Position numbers and translations under genes: made by a program
DNA from: Pseudaeromonas sharmana
GTDB taxonomy: Bacteria; Pseudomonadota; Gammaproteobacteria; Enterobacterales; Aeromonadaceae
Assembly (NCBI RefSeq): GCF_042649925.1
Contig: NZ_JBHSAF010000001.1
Coordinates: 186,001 to 250,000 of the forward strand
DNA: 64,000 nucleotides
Direction of reading: 5' to 3'
Notes under the pieces: model-generated
Seen by the model: only the letters and a program-made list of their open reading frames with translations
The model's database searches: none
Told to the model about the DNA's origin: nothing
In this document: piece by piece, positions 44,383-53,589 of the stretch
Layout: every line of letters starts with the position of its first letter
Numbering within the stretch: the stretch's first letter is position 1

Positions 44383-45404
44383 GCGGACACCAGTTTCAAT
44401 GCGGCATCGTGGCGAAAGCCCAGACTCAGGCTCTGCAGCAGCAACCAGGCCTCTTCGGTCTCGAAGCGGCGAATGGCCCTGTCCAGTTGCACCGTCACGG
44501 CAATCAATTGATGCAAGCGTTCTGTGGTCAGCCGCTGTAATGCCTGCTGATACAGGGCTTGCCGGCTTGACCAGACGCGGGCTTTTTCCAGCAAGGGGCC
44601 CAGCGCCTGTCCATGGTCGCAGGCCAGACGCAACATCAGCAGTTGTTCCAGTTCCCGAGCGAGTGCCCAGGCCAGCATTCCCGCTTCCACCCCTTCGCCC
44701 CGCAGTTGCAACAACATGCGTTGGGCGCGATTGACCTTGCCATCGAGCAGGGTATCGATGAACTGAAACGGAGTGAAATGGTTCTGGCGGGTCACATTTT
44801 CTTGCAGCTGCAGCAGGCCCAGGGGTTGCGACAGATTGAGCAGAGCCAGTTTTTCCAGCTCTTGCGCCGCGCCGAGCAGGTTGCCTTCGAAGGCGTGACA
44901 CATGAACTGTACGGCATCCGGTTGCAGCTTAAGGCCGTTGAGCTGGGCCCGCTGTTGCATCCAGCGCGGGAAGAATCGGCTGTCTGGAAAATTGATCGGG
45001 ATGTAGACCCCTTGCCGCGACAGGTTATCAAACCATTTGGCTTTGGTTTGTGCCGCCGACAGCCGGGGGCCAAACAGGATCAGCAGCAGGTCCGGGTGCA
45101 GAGCATTAGCCAGCGATTGGCACTTCTCTGCCCAGTCCCGCGGCAGTTTTTCTCCGAGCTCAAGTTCGATGATTTGCCGGCTGGTAAACAGGCTCATGGC
45201 ATGACAGCTAGCTTCGATCTGCTGCCATTCCGGGTTGTCGTCGAGGGTGTAACTGTGGCGTTCGGTATAGCCCTGTGCGGCGGCCGCCTGGCGGATGGCA
45301 TCCAGACACTCCTGCTTTTGCAGAGGCTCGTCGCCAAACACCAGATAGCAGGGCTTGAGCCCTGCTTTGAGATTGTCTTGCAGCTGTTCGGCGTAGAGTC
45401 GCAT
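44379..45404 (-). CDS. holA: DNA polymerase III delta subunit
   Basis: A 341-residue clamp-loader subunit. MRLYAEQLQDNLKAGLKPCYLVFGDEPLQKQECLDAIR is the typical N-terminus and the three-domain length is normal. It opens the beta sliding clamp. Its ATG overlaps the lptE stop by one base (TGATG). Confidence 0.95.
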   Translation of the reverse strand: MRLYAEQLQDNLKAGLKPCYLVFGDEPLQKQECLDAIRQAAAAQGYTERHSYTLDDNPEWQQIEASCHAMSLFTSRQIIELELGEKLPRDWAEKCQSLANALHPDLLLILFGPRLSAAQTKAKWFDNLSRQGVYIPINFPDSRFFPRWMQQRAQLNGLKLQPDAVQFMCHAFEGNLLGAAQELEKLALLNLSQPLGLLQLQENVTRQNHFTPFQFIDTLLDGKVNRAQRMLLQLRGEGVEAGMLAWALARELEQLLMLRLACDHGQALGPLLEKARVWSSRQALYQQALQRLTTERLHQLIAVTVQLDRAIRRFETEEAWLLLQSLSLGFRHDAALKLVSA

Positions 45405-45889
45405 CAGAACTTCACGCGACTGAGCTGGATGAGGATCAGCTCTGCCGTCTGTTCGCGCATCTCATCCCGCAGTTGTTCCTGTTCCCGGCTGGAGGCCAAT
45501 GCCTCCGAACTCTTGTTCAGGAAACTGCGGTTGAACGCGGCGGTAAAGCGCTGCGTTGGGTGCCCGGCTTCAGTGACGGTATATTCGGTGTTGAACAGCA
45601 TGATGTACTCAACGTTCTGGGCACGACTGTCCACCGAGGCAACCTGAATCTTGGTTTGCATCAAACCCAGCTTGAGCTCGGGAACGCCCTCCTTGGCCGG
45701 GACTATGCTGACGCCGACCCGCTGCAAACGCATGGCCACCGAGCGGTAGAGATCATCGCGCTCATCGCCGATCAAGGTGATTTCACGCACCGAGGGGATG
45801 GAATCCCCTCCGCGCATATGAAATCCACACCCGCTCAGCGTGATGCCGAGCAGCAGCAACCCCAGCAGACGGGTGAGGAAGCCGTTCAC
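45404..45889 (-). CDS. lptE: LPS-assembly lipoprotein
   Basis: A 161-residue outer-membrane lipoprotein (LLLLGITLSGCGFHMRGG, lipobox LSGC followed by the LptE GFHLRG-like signature). It plugs the LptD barrel during LPS insertion. The gene begins directly at the leuS stop with no gap. Confidence 0.95.
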   Translation of the reverse strand: MNGFLTRLLGLLLLGITLSGCGFHMRGGDSIPSVREITLIGDERDDLYRSVAMRLQRVGVSIVPAKEGVPELKLGLMQTKIQVASVDSRAQNVEYIMLFNTEYTVTEAGHPTQRFTAAFNRSFLNKSSEALASSREQEQLRDEMREQTAELILIQLSRVKF

Positions 45890-48469
45890 TTATGCCACCA
45901 CCAGGTTCAACAGCTTGCCCGGCACATAGATGGCCTTGCGAACCTCTTTGCCGTCGGTGAATTTGGCCACACCGGCATCGGCAAAGGCCAACGCCTTGAC
46001 CTGATCTTCATTCGCGTCCGCGGCGACGGTGATTTTACCCCGCACCTTGCCATTGACCTGCACCACCACCAGCTTTTCGTCTTCGACCAGCGCGGCGCTG
46101 TCAGCCTGCGGCCAGGCGGCATGGTCAATATCCCCGCTGCCCCCCAGAGCCTGCCACAAAGCGAAGCCGATATGCGGCACAATCGGATAGAGCATCAATA
46201 CCACATTGCTCAGCACTTCCTGGGTCAGGGCACGATCCTGCGCGCGCTCCTGCGGGGCCTTGGCCAGACGGTTCATCAGCTCCATGATCGCAGCGATCGC
46301 GGTGTTGAAGGTCTGACGGCGGCCGATGTCATCGGAGACCTTGGCGATGGTCTTGTGCAGTTCACGGCGCAGGGTCTTCTGCTCGTTAGTCAGGCTGGCG
46401 ACATCCAGCGCGGCGACGTCGCCACGCGCGACGTGCTCGGCCACCGCCTTCCACAGACGACGCAGGAAGCGTTGTGCACCCTCGACACCGGATTCCTGCC
46501 ACTCGAGGGTCAGGTCAGCCGGGGAGGCGAACATCATGAACAGACGCACAGTGTCGGCGCCGTAGCGTTCCACCATCAGCTGCGGGTCGATGCCGTTGTT
46601 CTTCGACTTGGACATCTTGGTCATGCCGGCATGCACCACTTCACGACCTTGGTTGTCGACCGCCTTGGTGATGCGACCCTTCTCGTCACGCTCGACCTTG
46701 ACATCGACCGGGCTGACCCAGACACGGGCGCCGTTGTCGGTGTAGTAGAAGGCATCGGCCAGCACCATGCCCTGACACAGCAGGCGAGTGAACGGCTCGT
46801 CGCTTTGCACCATGCCGGCATCGCGCAGCAGCTTGTGGAAGAAGCGCGCATACAGCAGGTGCATACAGGCGTGTTCGATACCGCCGATGTACTGATCGAC
46901 CGGCAACCAGTGGTTGGCCTTGGCCGGATCGAGCATGCCTTCCTGATAGTCCGGGCAGCAGTAGCGCGCGTAATACCAGGAGGACTCCATGAAGGTGTCG
47001 AAAGTGTCGGTTTCGCGCAGGGCTGGCTGGCCGTGATAGGTGGTCTTGGCCCAGTTGGCATCGGCCTTGATCGGACTCTGCACGCCATCCATCACGACAT
47101 CTTCCGGCAGGATCACCGGCAGTTGGTCAGCGGGGGCCGGCACCACGGTGCCATCTTCCAGATTCAGCATCGGGATTGGCGCACCCCAGTAACGCTGACG
47201 GGAGACGCCCCAGTCACGCAGGCGGTAGTTGATGGTCTTCTCGCCCTTGCCGAGCGCCACCAATTTGTCGCAGATGGCATTGAAGGCGGCCTGGAAATCC
47301 AGCCCGTCAAACTCGCCAGAGTTGAACAGCACACCCTTGTCGGTGTAGGCAGCAGCGGAGATATCCAGTTCGCTGCCATCGGCCGGACGGATCACGGCAC
47401 GGATGTCGAGGCCATACTTCTGCGCGAATTCAAAGTCACGCTGATCGTGGGCCGGTACCGCCATCACGGCGCCGGTGCCGTAGTCCATCAGCACGAAGTT
47501 GGCGACCATCACCGGGACACGGCGGCCATCCAGCGGATGCAGGGCATACAGGCCGGTGGCCATACCCTTCTTCTCCATGGTAGCCAGTTCGGCTTCGGCG
47601 ACCTTGGTGTTCTTGCACTCTTCGAGGAAGGCGGCCAATTCGGCGTTGTGTTCTGCGGCCTGCTTGGCCAGCGGGTGACCGGCGGCAATCGCCACATAGG
47701 TCACGCCCATCAGGGTATCCGGACGGGTGGTGTAGATGTCGAAGGTGTCGGTGCTTCCGTCGACCGCGAAGGTCATGGTCAGCCCTTCGGAGCGACCAAT
47801 CCAGTTGCGCTGCATGGTCTTGACCATCTCCGGCCAACCATCCAGCTTGTCCAGATCGGTGAGCAGCTCTTCGGCGTAGGCGGTGATCTTGATAAACCAC
47901 TGCGGGATCTCTTTTTGCTCCACCGGGGTGTCGCAACGCCAGCAGCAGCCGTCCTGGACCTGCTCGTTGGCGAGCACGGTCTGGTCGTTCGGACACCAGT
48001 TGACCGAGGAGGTCTTCTTGTAGACCAGCCCTTTCTTGAACAGTTCGGTGAAGAACCACTGTTCCCAGCGGTAGTAGTCCGGGGTGCAGGTGGCGACTTC
48101 ACGATCCCAGTCGTAACCGAGGCCCAGCATCTTCAGCTGGCCCTTCATGTATTCGATGTTCTCGTAGGTCCACTTGGCCGGGGCCGAGTTGTTCTTGATG
48201 GCGGCGTTTTCTGCCGGCAGGCCGAAGGCGTCCCAGCCAATGGGCTGCATGACGTTTTTGCCATTCAGGCGCTGGAAGCGGGAGATGACGTCACCGATGG
48301 TGTAGTTGCGCACATGCCCCATGTGTAGACGACCAGACGGATACGGGAACATGGAGAGGCAGTAGAACTTCTCCTTGTCGACCTTTTCCACGGCCTTGAA
48401 CGTCAGGTTCTTGGCCCAATGCTGCTGGACGTTGGATTCCAGTTCCTGGGGATTGTAGTGCTCTTGCAT
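45890..48469 (-). CDS. leuS: leucyl-tRNA synthetase
   Basis: An 859-residue class I synthetase. HIGH-type motif PYPSGRLHMGH and KMSKS in KMSKSKNNG are intact, with the CP1 editing domain between (TTRPDTLMG, GTGAVMAVPAHDQRD). The start MQEHYNPQELE at 48469 matches E. coli LeuS (860); earlier in-frame ATGs run into the promoter. First gene of a minus-strand block that continues through lptE, holA, nadD, rsfS and rlmH to the cell-wall genes. Confidence 0.97.
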   Translation of the reverse strand: MQEHYNPQELESNVQQHWAKNLTFKAVEKVDKEKFYCLSMFPYPSGRLHMGHVRNYTIGDVISRFQRLNGKNVMQPIGWDAFGLPAENAAIKNNSAPAKWTYENIEYMKGQLKMLGLGYDWDREVATCTPDYYRWEQWFFTELFKKGLVYKKTSSVNWCPNDQTVLANEQVQDGCCWRCDTPVEQKEIPQWFIKITAYAEELLTDLDKLDGWPEMVKTMQRNWIGRSEGLTMTFAVDGSTDTFDIYTTRPDTLMGVTYVAIAAGHPLAKQAAEHNAELAAFLEECKNTKVAEAELATMEKKGMATGLYALHPLDGRRVPVMVANFVLMDYGTGAVMAVPAHDQRDFEFAQKYGLDIRAVIRPADGSELDISAAAYTDKGVLFNSGEFDGLDFQAAFNAICDKLVALGKGEKTINYRLRDWGVSRQRYWGAPIPMLNLEDGTVVPAPADQLPVILPEDVVMDGVQSPIKADANWAKTTYHGQPALRETDTFDTFMESSWYYARYCCPDYQEGMLDPAKANHWLPVDQYIGGIEHACMHLLYARFFHKLLRDAGMVQSDEPFTRLLCQGMVLADAFYYTDNGARVWVSPVDVKVERDEKGRITKAVDNQGREVVHAGMTKMSKSKNNGIDPQLMVERYGADTVRLFMMFASPADLTLEWQESGVEGAQRFLRRLWKAVAEHVARGDVAALDVASLTNEQKTLRRELHKTIAKVSDDIGRRQTFNTAIAAIMELMNRLAKAPQERAQDRALTQEVLSNVVLMLYPIVPHIGFALWQALGGSGDIDHAAWPQADSAALVEDEKLVVVQVNGKVRGKITVAADANEDQVKALAFADAGVAKFTDGKEVRKAIYVPGKLLNLVVA

Positions 48470-48630
48470 GGCTGACATCAGTGACATCCGATATGTGTGA
48501 ATTGGATAGACTATCCTGTTGGAAAATGGCCATAGAATACTGATTAACGCCCTTGCCAACAATAGCGGGGCGGGTTGGCACTGCCGGCAATGGCATCAAC
48601 CCGCCTGCCCGATGAGGAAGGAGAGCCACC

Positions 48631-49107
48631 ATGCCAAGACAACAGCAAGCCTATGAAGTCTTTATCCAGCGCCTGAAACAGGAGTGGCAGGACGCCGATC
48701 CCGGTGCCTCACTACAGAGCCTGCTGGAGAAAACGCAGGCCTACCTGGAGGCCGCGGGTGAGCTGACGCGCGATGAATGGGCCTTGATACGCGAATATGT
48801 CCGTCGCGACTTGCAGGATTTTGATCAGGCGCCTGGCGGCTATCGGGACTCGGCTTTCTACCAGGCACTGCAGACTTCGGTCTGGGGCTGGTTGCTGGAA
48901 TTGACCGATCGCACTCAGGTTGAGTGGATCTCGGTCCTGGACGAGGTCCAGCACAAGGGGGTCTTTCTTGCCGGTGAGCGCATGGGGCTGGGGGTTCTGG
49001 TGTGCGAACAATGCGGCTATCGGCGTGAGGTGTTACATCCGGAACGGATAGTCAGCTGCATCCAATGTGGTGGTACCCGTTTTCATCGCGAGCCGCTGGC
49101 GCCTTAA
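48631..49107 (+). CDS. ybeL: zinc-ribbon protein YbeL (DUF1451)
   Basis: A 158-residue protein with a helical N-terminal part and a C-terminal zinc ribbon (LVCEQCGYRREVLHPERIVSCIQCGGTRFHR, two CxxCG pairs). It matches YbeL, a conserved protein of unknown role next to leuS in E. coli. GGAAGGAGAG precedes the ATG. Divergent from leuS over 161 bp; ends at a strong terminator. Confidence 0.92.
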   Translation: MPRQQQAYEVFIQRLKQEWQDADPGASLQSLLEKTQAYLEAAGELTRDEWALIREYVRRDLQDFDQAPGGYRDSAFYQALQTSVWGWLLELTDRTQVEWISVLDEVQHKGVFLAGERMGLGVLVCEQCGYRREVLHPERIVSCIQCGGTRFHREPLAP

Positions 49108-49131
49108 TGCGGCATTTGCGCTCTGAAATCG

Positions 49132-49159
49132 AAGCCTGCTCGTTACGCAGGCTTTTTTT
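49132..49159 (+). terminator. Rho-independent terminator
   Basis: AAGCCTGC/GCAGGCTT stem with a 7-nt loop and a run of T, just after ybeL. Confidence 0.88.
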
Positions 49160-49321
49160 ATGCGCCTTGTCTCACATCCAAGTTGAATTTTTATTCTCTT
49201 AGGGGAAAAATGCCGTCCCGGTTACCACGTATCCTCGAACCGCTCCGGCTTGGGGTGCGGGTCTACCTGGCTCACCAGCTTGGTGGGTTGCTTTGGCCAA
49301 CGACAACGATACAGGAACGCT

Positions 49322-50263
49322 ATGAACAAGCTCCGCTCCGCTGCCTCCGCACTGCTGGGTGCTCTGGTACTCATCAGCCAGCCGGCTGCTGCGCTCGAAT
49401 ATCCGCTGCCGCCAGCGGGAAGCCGTCTGATTGGTGAAAATCAGGAATACACAGTCCCGGAAGGCAATCTGCCGCTGGAAGCCATTGCGGCCCAGTTCCA
49501 GCTCGGCTTGACCAACATGCTGGAAGCGAACCCGGGCGTCGATCCCTATCTGCCCAAGCCAGGCAGCACGCTGCTGATCCCGCATCAGTTGATCCTGCCG
49601 GATGCGCCGCGTGAAGGCATCATCATCAACGTGGCCGAGATGCGTCTGTATTACTACCCGAAGGGGCGCAACGTTGTCGAAGTTCTGCCGATCGGTATCG
49701 GTCAATTGGGCACTGATACCCCGGAAAACTGGGTGACCACGGTGCAACGCAAGAAAGCCAATCCGACCTGGACTCCGACCGCTAAGGTACACGCCGAATA
49801 TGCGGCCAAGGGTGAGCCCTTGCCTGCGGTATGGCCGGCTGGCCCGGACAACCCGATGGGGTTGTTTGCACTGTATATCGGTCGTCTGTACGCCATTCAT
49901 GGCACCAACGCCTCCTTCGGTATTGGTCTGCGTGTCAGCCACGGTTGCGTGCGTCTGCGCAATGACGATATCGAATACCTGTTCAAGCAGGTTCCTGTCG
50001 GTACGCGTGTCCAGTTCGTCAACCAACCGGTCAAAGCCTCGGTTGAGCCGGATGGCGGGCGTTATATCGAAGTTCACGAGCCGCTGTCCCGAACTCATGA
50101 AGAGTTGAACTCAAACATGTCGGTGCCGTTGCCGATGACTCCGGCGCTGACCCGTTTCATCGCCCACGCCGATACGGACTCACTGGCCGTGAAGCAAGCG
50201 TTGGAACAGCGCACCGGCGTCCCGCTGCGTCTGAATCCGATTGTGATTGCCAGCGAGAATTGA
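49322..50263 (+). CDS. L,D-transpeptidase (YkuD, YbiS/ErfK type)
   Basis: A 313-residue exported enzyme: signal peptide (MNKLRSAASALLGALVLISQPAAA), a LysM-like segment (QEYTVPEGNLPLEAIAAQFQLGLTNMLEANPGVDPYLPKPGSTLLIPHQLIL), and the YkuD catalytic motif HGTNASFGIGLRVSHGCVRLRNDD (Cys in SHGCVRL). It makes 3-3 crosslinks or attaches Braun-type lipoprotein to peptidoglycan. AGGAACG lies upstream of the ATG at 49322; the earlier frame start at 49250 is rejected. Confidence 0.92.
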   Translation: MNKLRSAASALLGALVLISQPAAALEYPLPPAGSRLIGENQEYTVPEGNLPLEAIAAQFQLGLTNMLEANPGVDPYLPKPGSTLLIPHQLILPDAPREGIIINVAEMRLYYYPKGRNVVEVLPIGIGQLGTDTPENWVTTVQRKKANPTWTPTAKVHAEYAAKGEPLPAVWPAGPDNPMGLFALYIGRLYAIHGTNASFGIGLRVSHGCVRLRNDDIEYLFKQVPVGTRVQFVNQPVKASVEPDGGRYIEVHEPLSRTHEELNSNMSVPLPMTPALTRFIAHADTDSLAVKQALEQRTGVPLRLNPIVIASEN

Positions 50264-50589
50264 TCGCCAGCAGGGAAGAAAAGGCGACCGGATGGTCGCC
50301 TTTTTTGTCTGCGGATTCCGGCTTGCGTCGTCAGCCAGCAAGGCGGCGCAGCCGTAGCATCACTGCCAGCAAGACGAGTATTTTATTTAAAAATCATAAG
50401 CATATTGTTTTGATTGGTCATCAAAAAAGCGTCTGTCGTGGATGCGGCGAGCGCAGGGGAGCAGCTTGGCGCCTACGTCAGTGAATTTTTGGGTTTGACC
50501 TCCAGTCGGGCGTTGTCTCACCCCTCGGCGCCTGTGTACACTGCGGCCTGGTTTGCAAGGTAGCGAGCCGGGCCAGGATGGAGTAAGTC
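50264..50589. other. 326-bp intergenic region
   Basis: Contains the terminator of the L,D-transpeptidase gene near its left end. An AT-rich stretch (about 50378-50430) follows that could hold the promoter of the downstream diguanylate cyclase. No gene was seen. Confidence 0.5.
50281..50306 (+). terminator. Rho-independent terminator
   Basis: AAGGCGACC/GGTCGCCTT stem with GGAT loop and a T-run, 17 bp after the L,D-transpeptidase stop. Confidence 0.88.
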
Positions 50590-52044
50590 ATGCCAAATCT
50601 GTTGTGGAGCGATAAACGCAAGTTTGTCTGGGCGTTGAGCCTGATACTGCTATCGGCATTTTTTCTGACCAGCTGGAGTAGTTACCGGGTTGCCCACAAT
50701 TCACTGAGTGAGCAGATCGAATACAACACGCTGCCGCTGACCAGTGACAACATCTATTCCGAAATCCAGCAGGATTTACTGCGGCCGATCTTTATCTCAT
50801 CGCTGATGGCACATGACACCTTCGTGCGTGACTGGGCGTTGCAGGATGAAAAAGAGCCGGCGCCCATGGTGCGTTACCTGAAGGAGCTGCAGGACCGATT
50901 CGGCACTGTTACCAGCTTTTTCGTCTCAGACAAGAGCGGCAAATATTACCACTCCTCCGGTGTCTTGAAGACGGTCAGTCCGACCGATCCGGCGGATAGC
51001 TGGTACTATCGGGTACGGGACCTGGCGCCCGGCGAAGAGTATGAGATCAACATCGATCAGGATACGGCCGATCGCAACAAGACCACAGTGTTCGTCAACT
51101 ACCGGGTCTATGACTTTAACAAGGGACTGATCGGTGTCACCGGAGTCGGCTTGGCGGTCGACAAGGTGCGCCATCTGATCGAAAAGTACCAGCAGCGCTA
51201 TAACCGCACTGTCTACTTTGTTGACCAATCCGGTCAGGTGACATTACACGGCAAGCGGTTTCACGGTGCCAACTCGCTGCATGAAGACCCAGTGCTGGCA
51301 CCGTTGGCAACACGGATTCTTACGACCCCTAGTGGCTCATATCAATATGAGCGCGATGGCGTCCCCGTGTTCCTCAACAGCCGTCTGGTGCCTGAGTTCA
51401 AATGGTATCTGATGGTCGAGCAGACGACCCATGAATCCGAGTCGCAATTGCAGACTACGCTTTGGGGCAATCTGCTGGTCAGTGGCGCGGTTACGTTGCT
51501 GATCCTGTTCATCGCCAATCTGACGCTTGGGCGTTATCAGCGGCGCATCGAACAGATGGCTTCAACCGACAAGCTGACCGGGACCATCAGCCGTCAGGTT
51601 TTTCAGGTTACCTTCGACCACCTGTTGGCACAAAGCCGGCGCCAGCAATCGCCTATCTCGCTGATTCTGTTTGATATTGACCACTTCAAAGAGGTTAATG
51701 ATCGCTTTGGTCACAACGTCGGTGACATGGCGTTGCGGCGGGTGGCGCAACAGGTGCAGTCCCTGGTTCGCAGTTCGGACGTCGTTTGCCGCTGGGGGGG
51801 GGAGGAGTTTGTCGTGTTATTGCCGGAGTGCGATGGCCTGGCGGCGGTGGCGCTGGCGGAGAAGGTCCGTGATGCGGTCGCGGTCATGACGATGGATGTA
51901 AATGGCGAGGCGCTGGCGGTGACCGTCAGTGCCGGTGTTGCCGAATATCAGGAAGAGAGCGGCACCAGTGTGCTTAACCGGGCAGACAAGGCGCTCTATC
52001 GCGCCAAGGCTTCGGGACGTAACCGCGTGGTGCTGGCGGGCTAA
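50590..52044 (+). CDS. membrane dCACHE-GGDEF diguanylate cyclase
   Basis: A 484-residue protein: membrane helix near residues 12-30 (FVWALSLILLSAFFLTSW), periplasmic dCACHE-like sensor (LQDRFGTVTSFFVSDKSGKYYHSSG, GLIGVTGVGLAVDKVRHLIEKYQQRYNRTVYFVDQSG), second helix (LLVSGAVTLLILFIANLTL), then GGDEF domain with active site GGEEF and an intact inhibitory I-site RSSD five residues before it. It should make cyclic di-GMP with product feedback. TGGAG precedes the ATG. Followed by a terminator. Confidence 0.92.
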   Translation: MPNLLWSDKRKFVWALSLILLSAFFLTSWSSYRVAHNSLSEQIEYNTLPLTSDNIYSEIQQDLLRPIFISSLMAHDTFVRDWALQDEKEPAPMVRYLKELQDRFGTVTSFFVSDKSGKYYHSSGVLKTVSPTDPADSWYYRVRDLAPGEEYEINIDQDTADRNKTTVFVNYRVYDFNKGLIGVTGVGLAVDKVRHLIEKYQQRYNRTVYFVDQSGQVTLHGKRFHGANSLHEDPVLAPLATRILTTPSGSYQYERDGVPVFLNSRLVPEFKWYLMVEQTTHESESQLQTTLWGNLLVSGAVTLLILFIANLTLGRYQRRIEQMASTDKLTGTISRQVFQVTFDHLLAQSRRQQSPISLILFDIDHFKEVNDRFGHNVGDMALRRVAQQVQSLVRSSDVVCRWGGEEFVVLLPECDGLAAVALAEKVRDAVAVMTMDVNGEALAVTVSAGVAEYQEESGTSVLNRADKALYRAKASGRNRVVLAG

Positions 52045-52056
52045 ACGGCAACTGCA

Positions 52057-52089
52057 GAAAAAAAATGGGAGCCTGGCTCCCATTTTTTA
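52057..52089 (+). terminator. Rho-independent terminator
   Basis: ATGGGAG/CTCCCAT stem flanked by an A-run and a T-run; serves the cyclase gene and, in reverse, phnA. Confidence 0.85.
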
Positions 52090-52108
52090 TGCGCTTGGCA
52101 TGCACGCC

Positions 52109-52690
52109 CTAGGCCTTTTTCAAGTAGGCGGCCACCAGGACAATCTGGATGCCGTTGACCTTGCCTTCAATGTGCAGGGGGTTGTTGGTCAGGCGAATGC
52201 CCTTGACCAGGGTGCCGCGCTTAGCGGTGAAACCGGCGCCCTTGACCTCCAGGTCCTTGATCAGGGTGACGCTGTCACCTTCCTGCAGAGGATTGCCGTT
52301 AGAGTCGAGTGTCGGTGCCTCGGCATCGTCATCCTGTGCGCTGTGGGTGGCACCTGCTTCTGCCCACTGCCGGGTCTCATCATCCAGATAGAGCATGTCC
52401 AATTGCTCCTGAGCCCAGTGTTCACCCTGCTGGCTGAGGAAGTGCAGTTGGCGCCATGCCAGTACCTGTACCGCTGGGACCGGACTCCACATGCTGTCAC
52501 TCAGGCAACGCCAGCGGTTGCTATCACCGGCGGTTTGCAGTTGGCTGCGGCAGTCGGCGCACAGCAGCACGCTATGGTCGGCATCCTCGCTGGGTGAAGC
52601 CGGAACGGCGTACACGTCCAGCGCCTGCTCGGCGGCACACAGTTCACATTTGGCGCCACTGCGCGCCATCAGGCTGGCTTCGATGCTCAT
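52109..52690 (-). CDS. phnA: PhnA/YjdM zinc-ribbon protein
   Basis: A 193-residue protein with an N-terminal zinc ribbon (KCELCAAEQ, LLCADCRSQL) and the C-terminal PhnA domain (DSNGNPLQEGDSVTLIKDLEVKGAGFTAKRGTLVKGIRLTNNPLHIEGKVNGIQIVLVAAYLKK). Despite the name, E. coli PhnA is not needed for phosphonate use; its role is unclear. AGGAGA precedes the ATG. Confidence 0.9.
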   Translation of the reverse strand: MSIEASLMARSGAKCELCAAEQALDVYAVPASPSEDADHSVLLCADCRSQLQTAGDSNRWRCLSDSMWSPVPAVQVLAWRQLHFLSQQGEHWAQEQLDMLYLDDETRQWAEAGATHSAQDDDAEAPTLDSNGNPLQEGDSVTLIKDLEVKGAGFTAKRGTLVKGIRLTNNPLHIEGKVNGIQIVLVAAYLKKA

Positions 52691-52769
52691 GATATTCTCC
52701 TGTTCAGGATGCGAAACGGGCGTGGACTATATCACAAATCCCTATGCTTCGCAGGGTCAGCATGCCGTC

Positions 52770-53429
52770 TCAAACCTGTGCCCGCGGGAACAGCAGATGG
52801 TTTTCCAGGTGGATATGCAGCATCAAGTCCTCGCGCAGCTGACGTAACCCCTGATACAGGGCGCGCCAGGTCACACAGGCGCCTTCCGGCGGCGTGATGT
52901 CATTCGTCAGTTCACTGATGAGCTCCAGACTGCTGCCGTGCTGTTCATGCTCGGCCTCCATGACGCGAACAGGGCCAGCTGCCAGTGCTAATTCACCTTG
53001 CTGGAACAGCGGGAACAGGATCTGCTCCTCTTTTTGCATGTGCGACTCCAGCTCCTCGGCCATCAGCATCAGCTGGGATGCCAGGCCGCGTGGACAGCCA
53101 GGGCGGTCACGATGTACCTGCTCGACCCGACGAGCCAGGCGGATCAGCTCCGGCAGTTGTGCCCGGTGCACAGTGTGAAAGCGGGTCAACAGGTGTTCTA
53201 TCAGACGGGCACTGTCGGCTTGGCGCCAGTCGATATCGTTGTCGTGTCCCTGAGGTAATGCCTCCAGTTCGGCGACAATGGGCTCGGCATCAAGGCCACG
53301 CGCAGCCAGCGCCTCGGCTAATGATTGTTGACCACCACAGCAAAAGTCGAGACGGTGGCGGTGGAAGATAGCGCTGGCGCCGGGACGGTCGCAGACCAGT
53401 TCGGCCAAAGAGCGGGCAAGCAGTGACAT
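52770..53429 (-). CDS. ytfE: iron-sulfur-cluster repair di-iron protein
   Basis: A 219-residue RIC protein: ScdA-type N-terminal domain (FHRHRLDFCCGGQQSLAEA) and hemerythrin-like di-iron domain with His/Glu ligands (LLTRFHTVHRAQLPELI, MAEELESHMQKEEQILFPLF, VMEAEHEQHGSSL, LHIHLENHLLFPRA). It repairs iron-sulfur clusters damaged by nitric oxide or oxidants. AGGAGA precedes the ATG. Divergent from norR2; a sigma-54 promoter and three NorR-type sites lie between. Confidence 0.95.
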   Translation of the reverse strand: MSLLARSLAELVCDRPGASAIFHRHRLDFCCGGQQSLAEALAARGLDAEPIVAELEALPQGHDNDIDWRQADSARLIEHLLTRFHTVHRAQLPELIRLARRVEQVHRDRPGCPRGLASQLMLMAEELESHMQKEEQILFPLFQQGELALAAGPVRVMEAEHEQHGSSLELISELTNDITPPEGACVTWRALYQGLRQLREDLMLHIHLENHLLFPRAQV

Positions 53430-53469
53430 GACATTCTCCTATCGCATCATCAGAAATACGGTCTTCTAA

Positions 53470-53487
53470 TGGCAAGGAAGATGCCAA
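53470..53487 (-). promoter_or_regulatory. sigma-54 promoter of ytfE
   Basis: Minus strand TTGGCATCTTCCTTGCCA: -24 GG and -12 GC with the required 10-nt gap and the flanking TTGGCA/TTGC consensus. The predicted start is near 53460, about 31 nt before the ytfE ATG. Confidence 0.8.
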
Positions 53488-53527
53488 ATATTAAACTATT
53501 GATAATTAATGACTATTTAAAAAAATG

Positions 53528-53583
53528 GTAAATTTGACCTCGATAGAATATGGTTTTATATACCTTTGAATGGTTTTTTTTAC
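53528..53583. promoter_or_regulatory. three NorR-type enhancer sites between ytfE and norR2
   Basis: GTAAATTTGAC (53528-53538), GTTTTATATAC (53553-53563) and GTTTTTTTTAC (53573-53583) fit GT-N7-AC, each flanked as TGGT...ACC. Starts are 25 and 20 bp apart and lie 43-98 bp upstream of the ytfE -24 element. The last ends 6 bp before the norR2 start. Confidence 0.75.
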
Positions 53584-53589
53584 CATGCT

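Noticed and set aside
43735..44901. A 388-residue form of NadD
   Set aside because: The extra N-terminal part is the shadow of holA in another frame; the GTG at 44382 gives the normal family length.
45473..48328. A 951-codon open frame antisense to leuS and lptE
   Set aside because: A high-GC shadow frame; the composition (His/Gln/Gly-rich) is typical of antisense translation, and leuS and lptE are certain.
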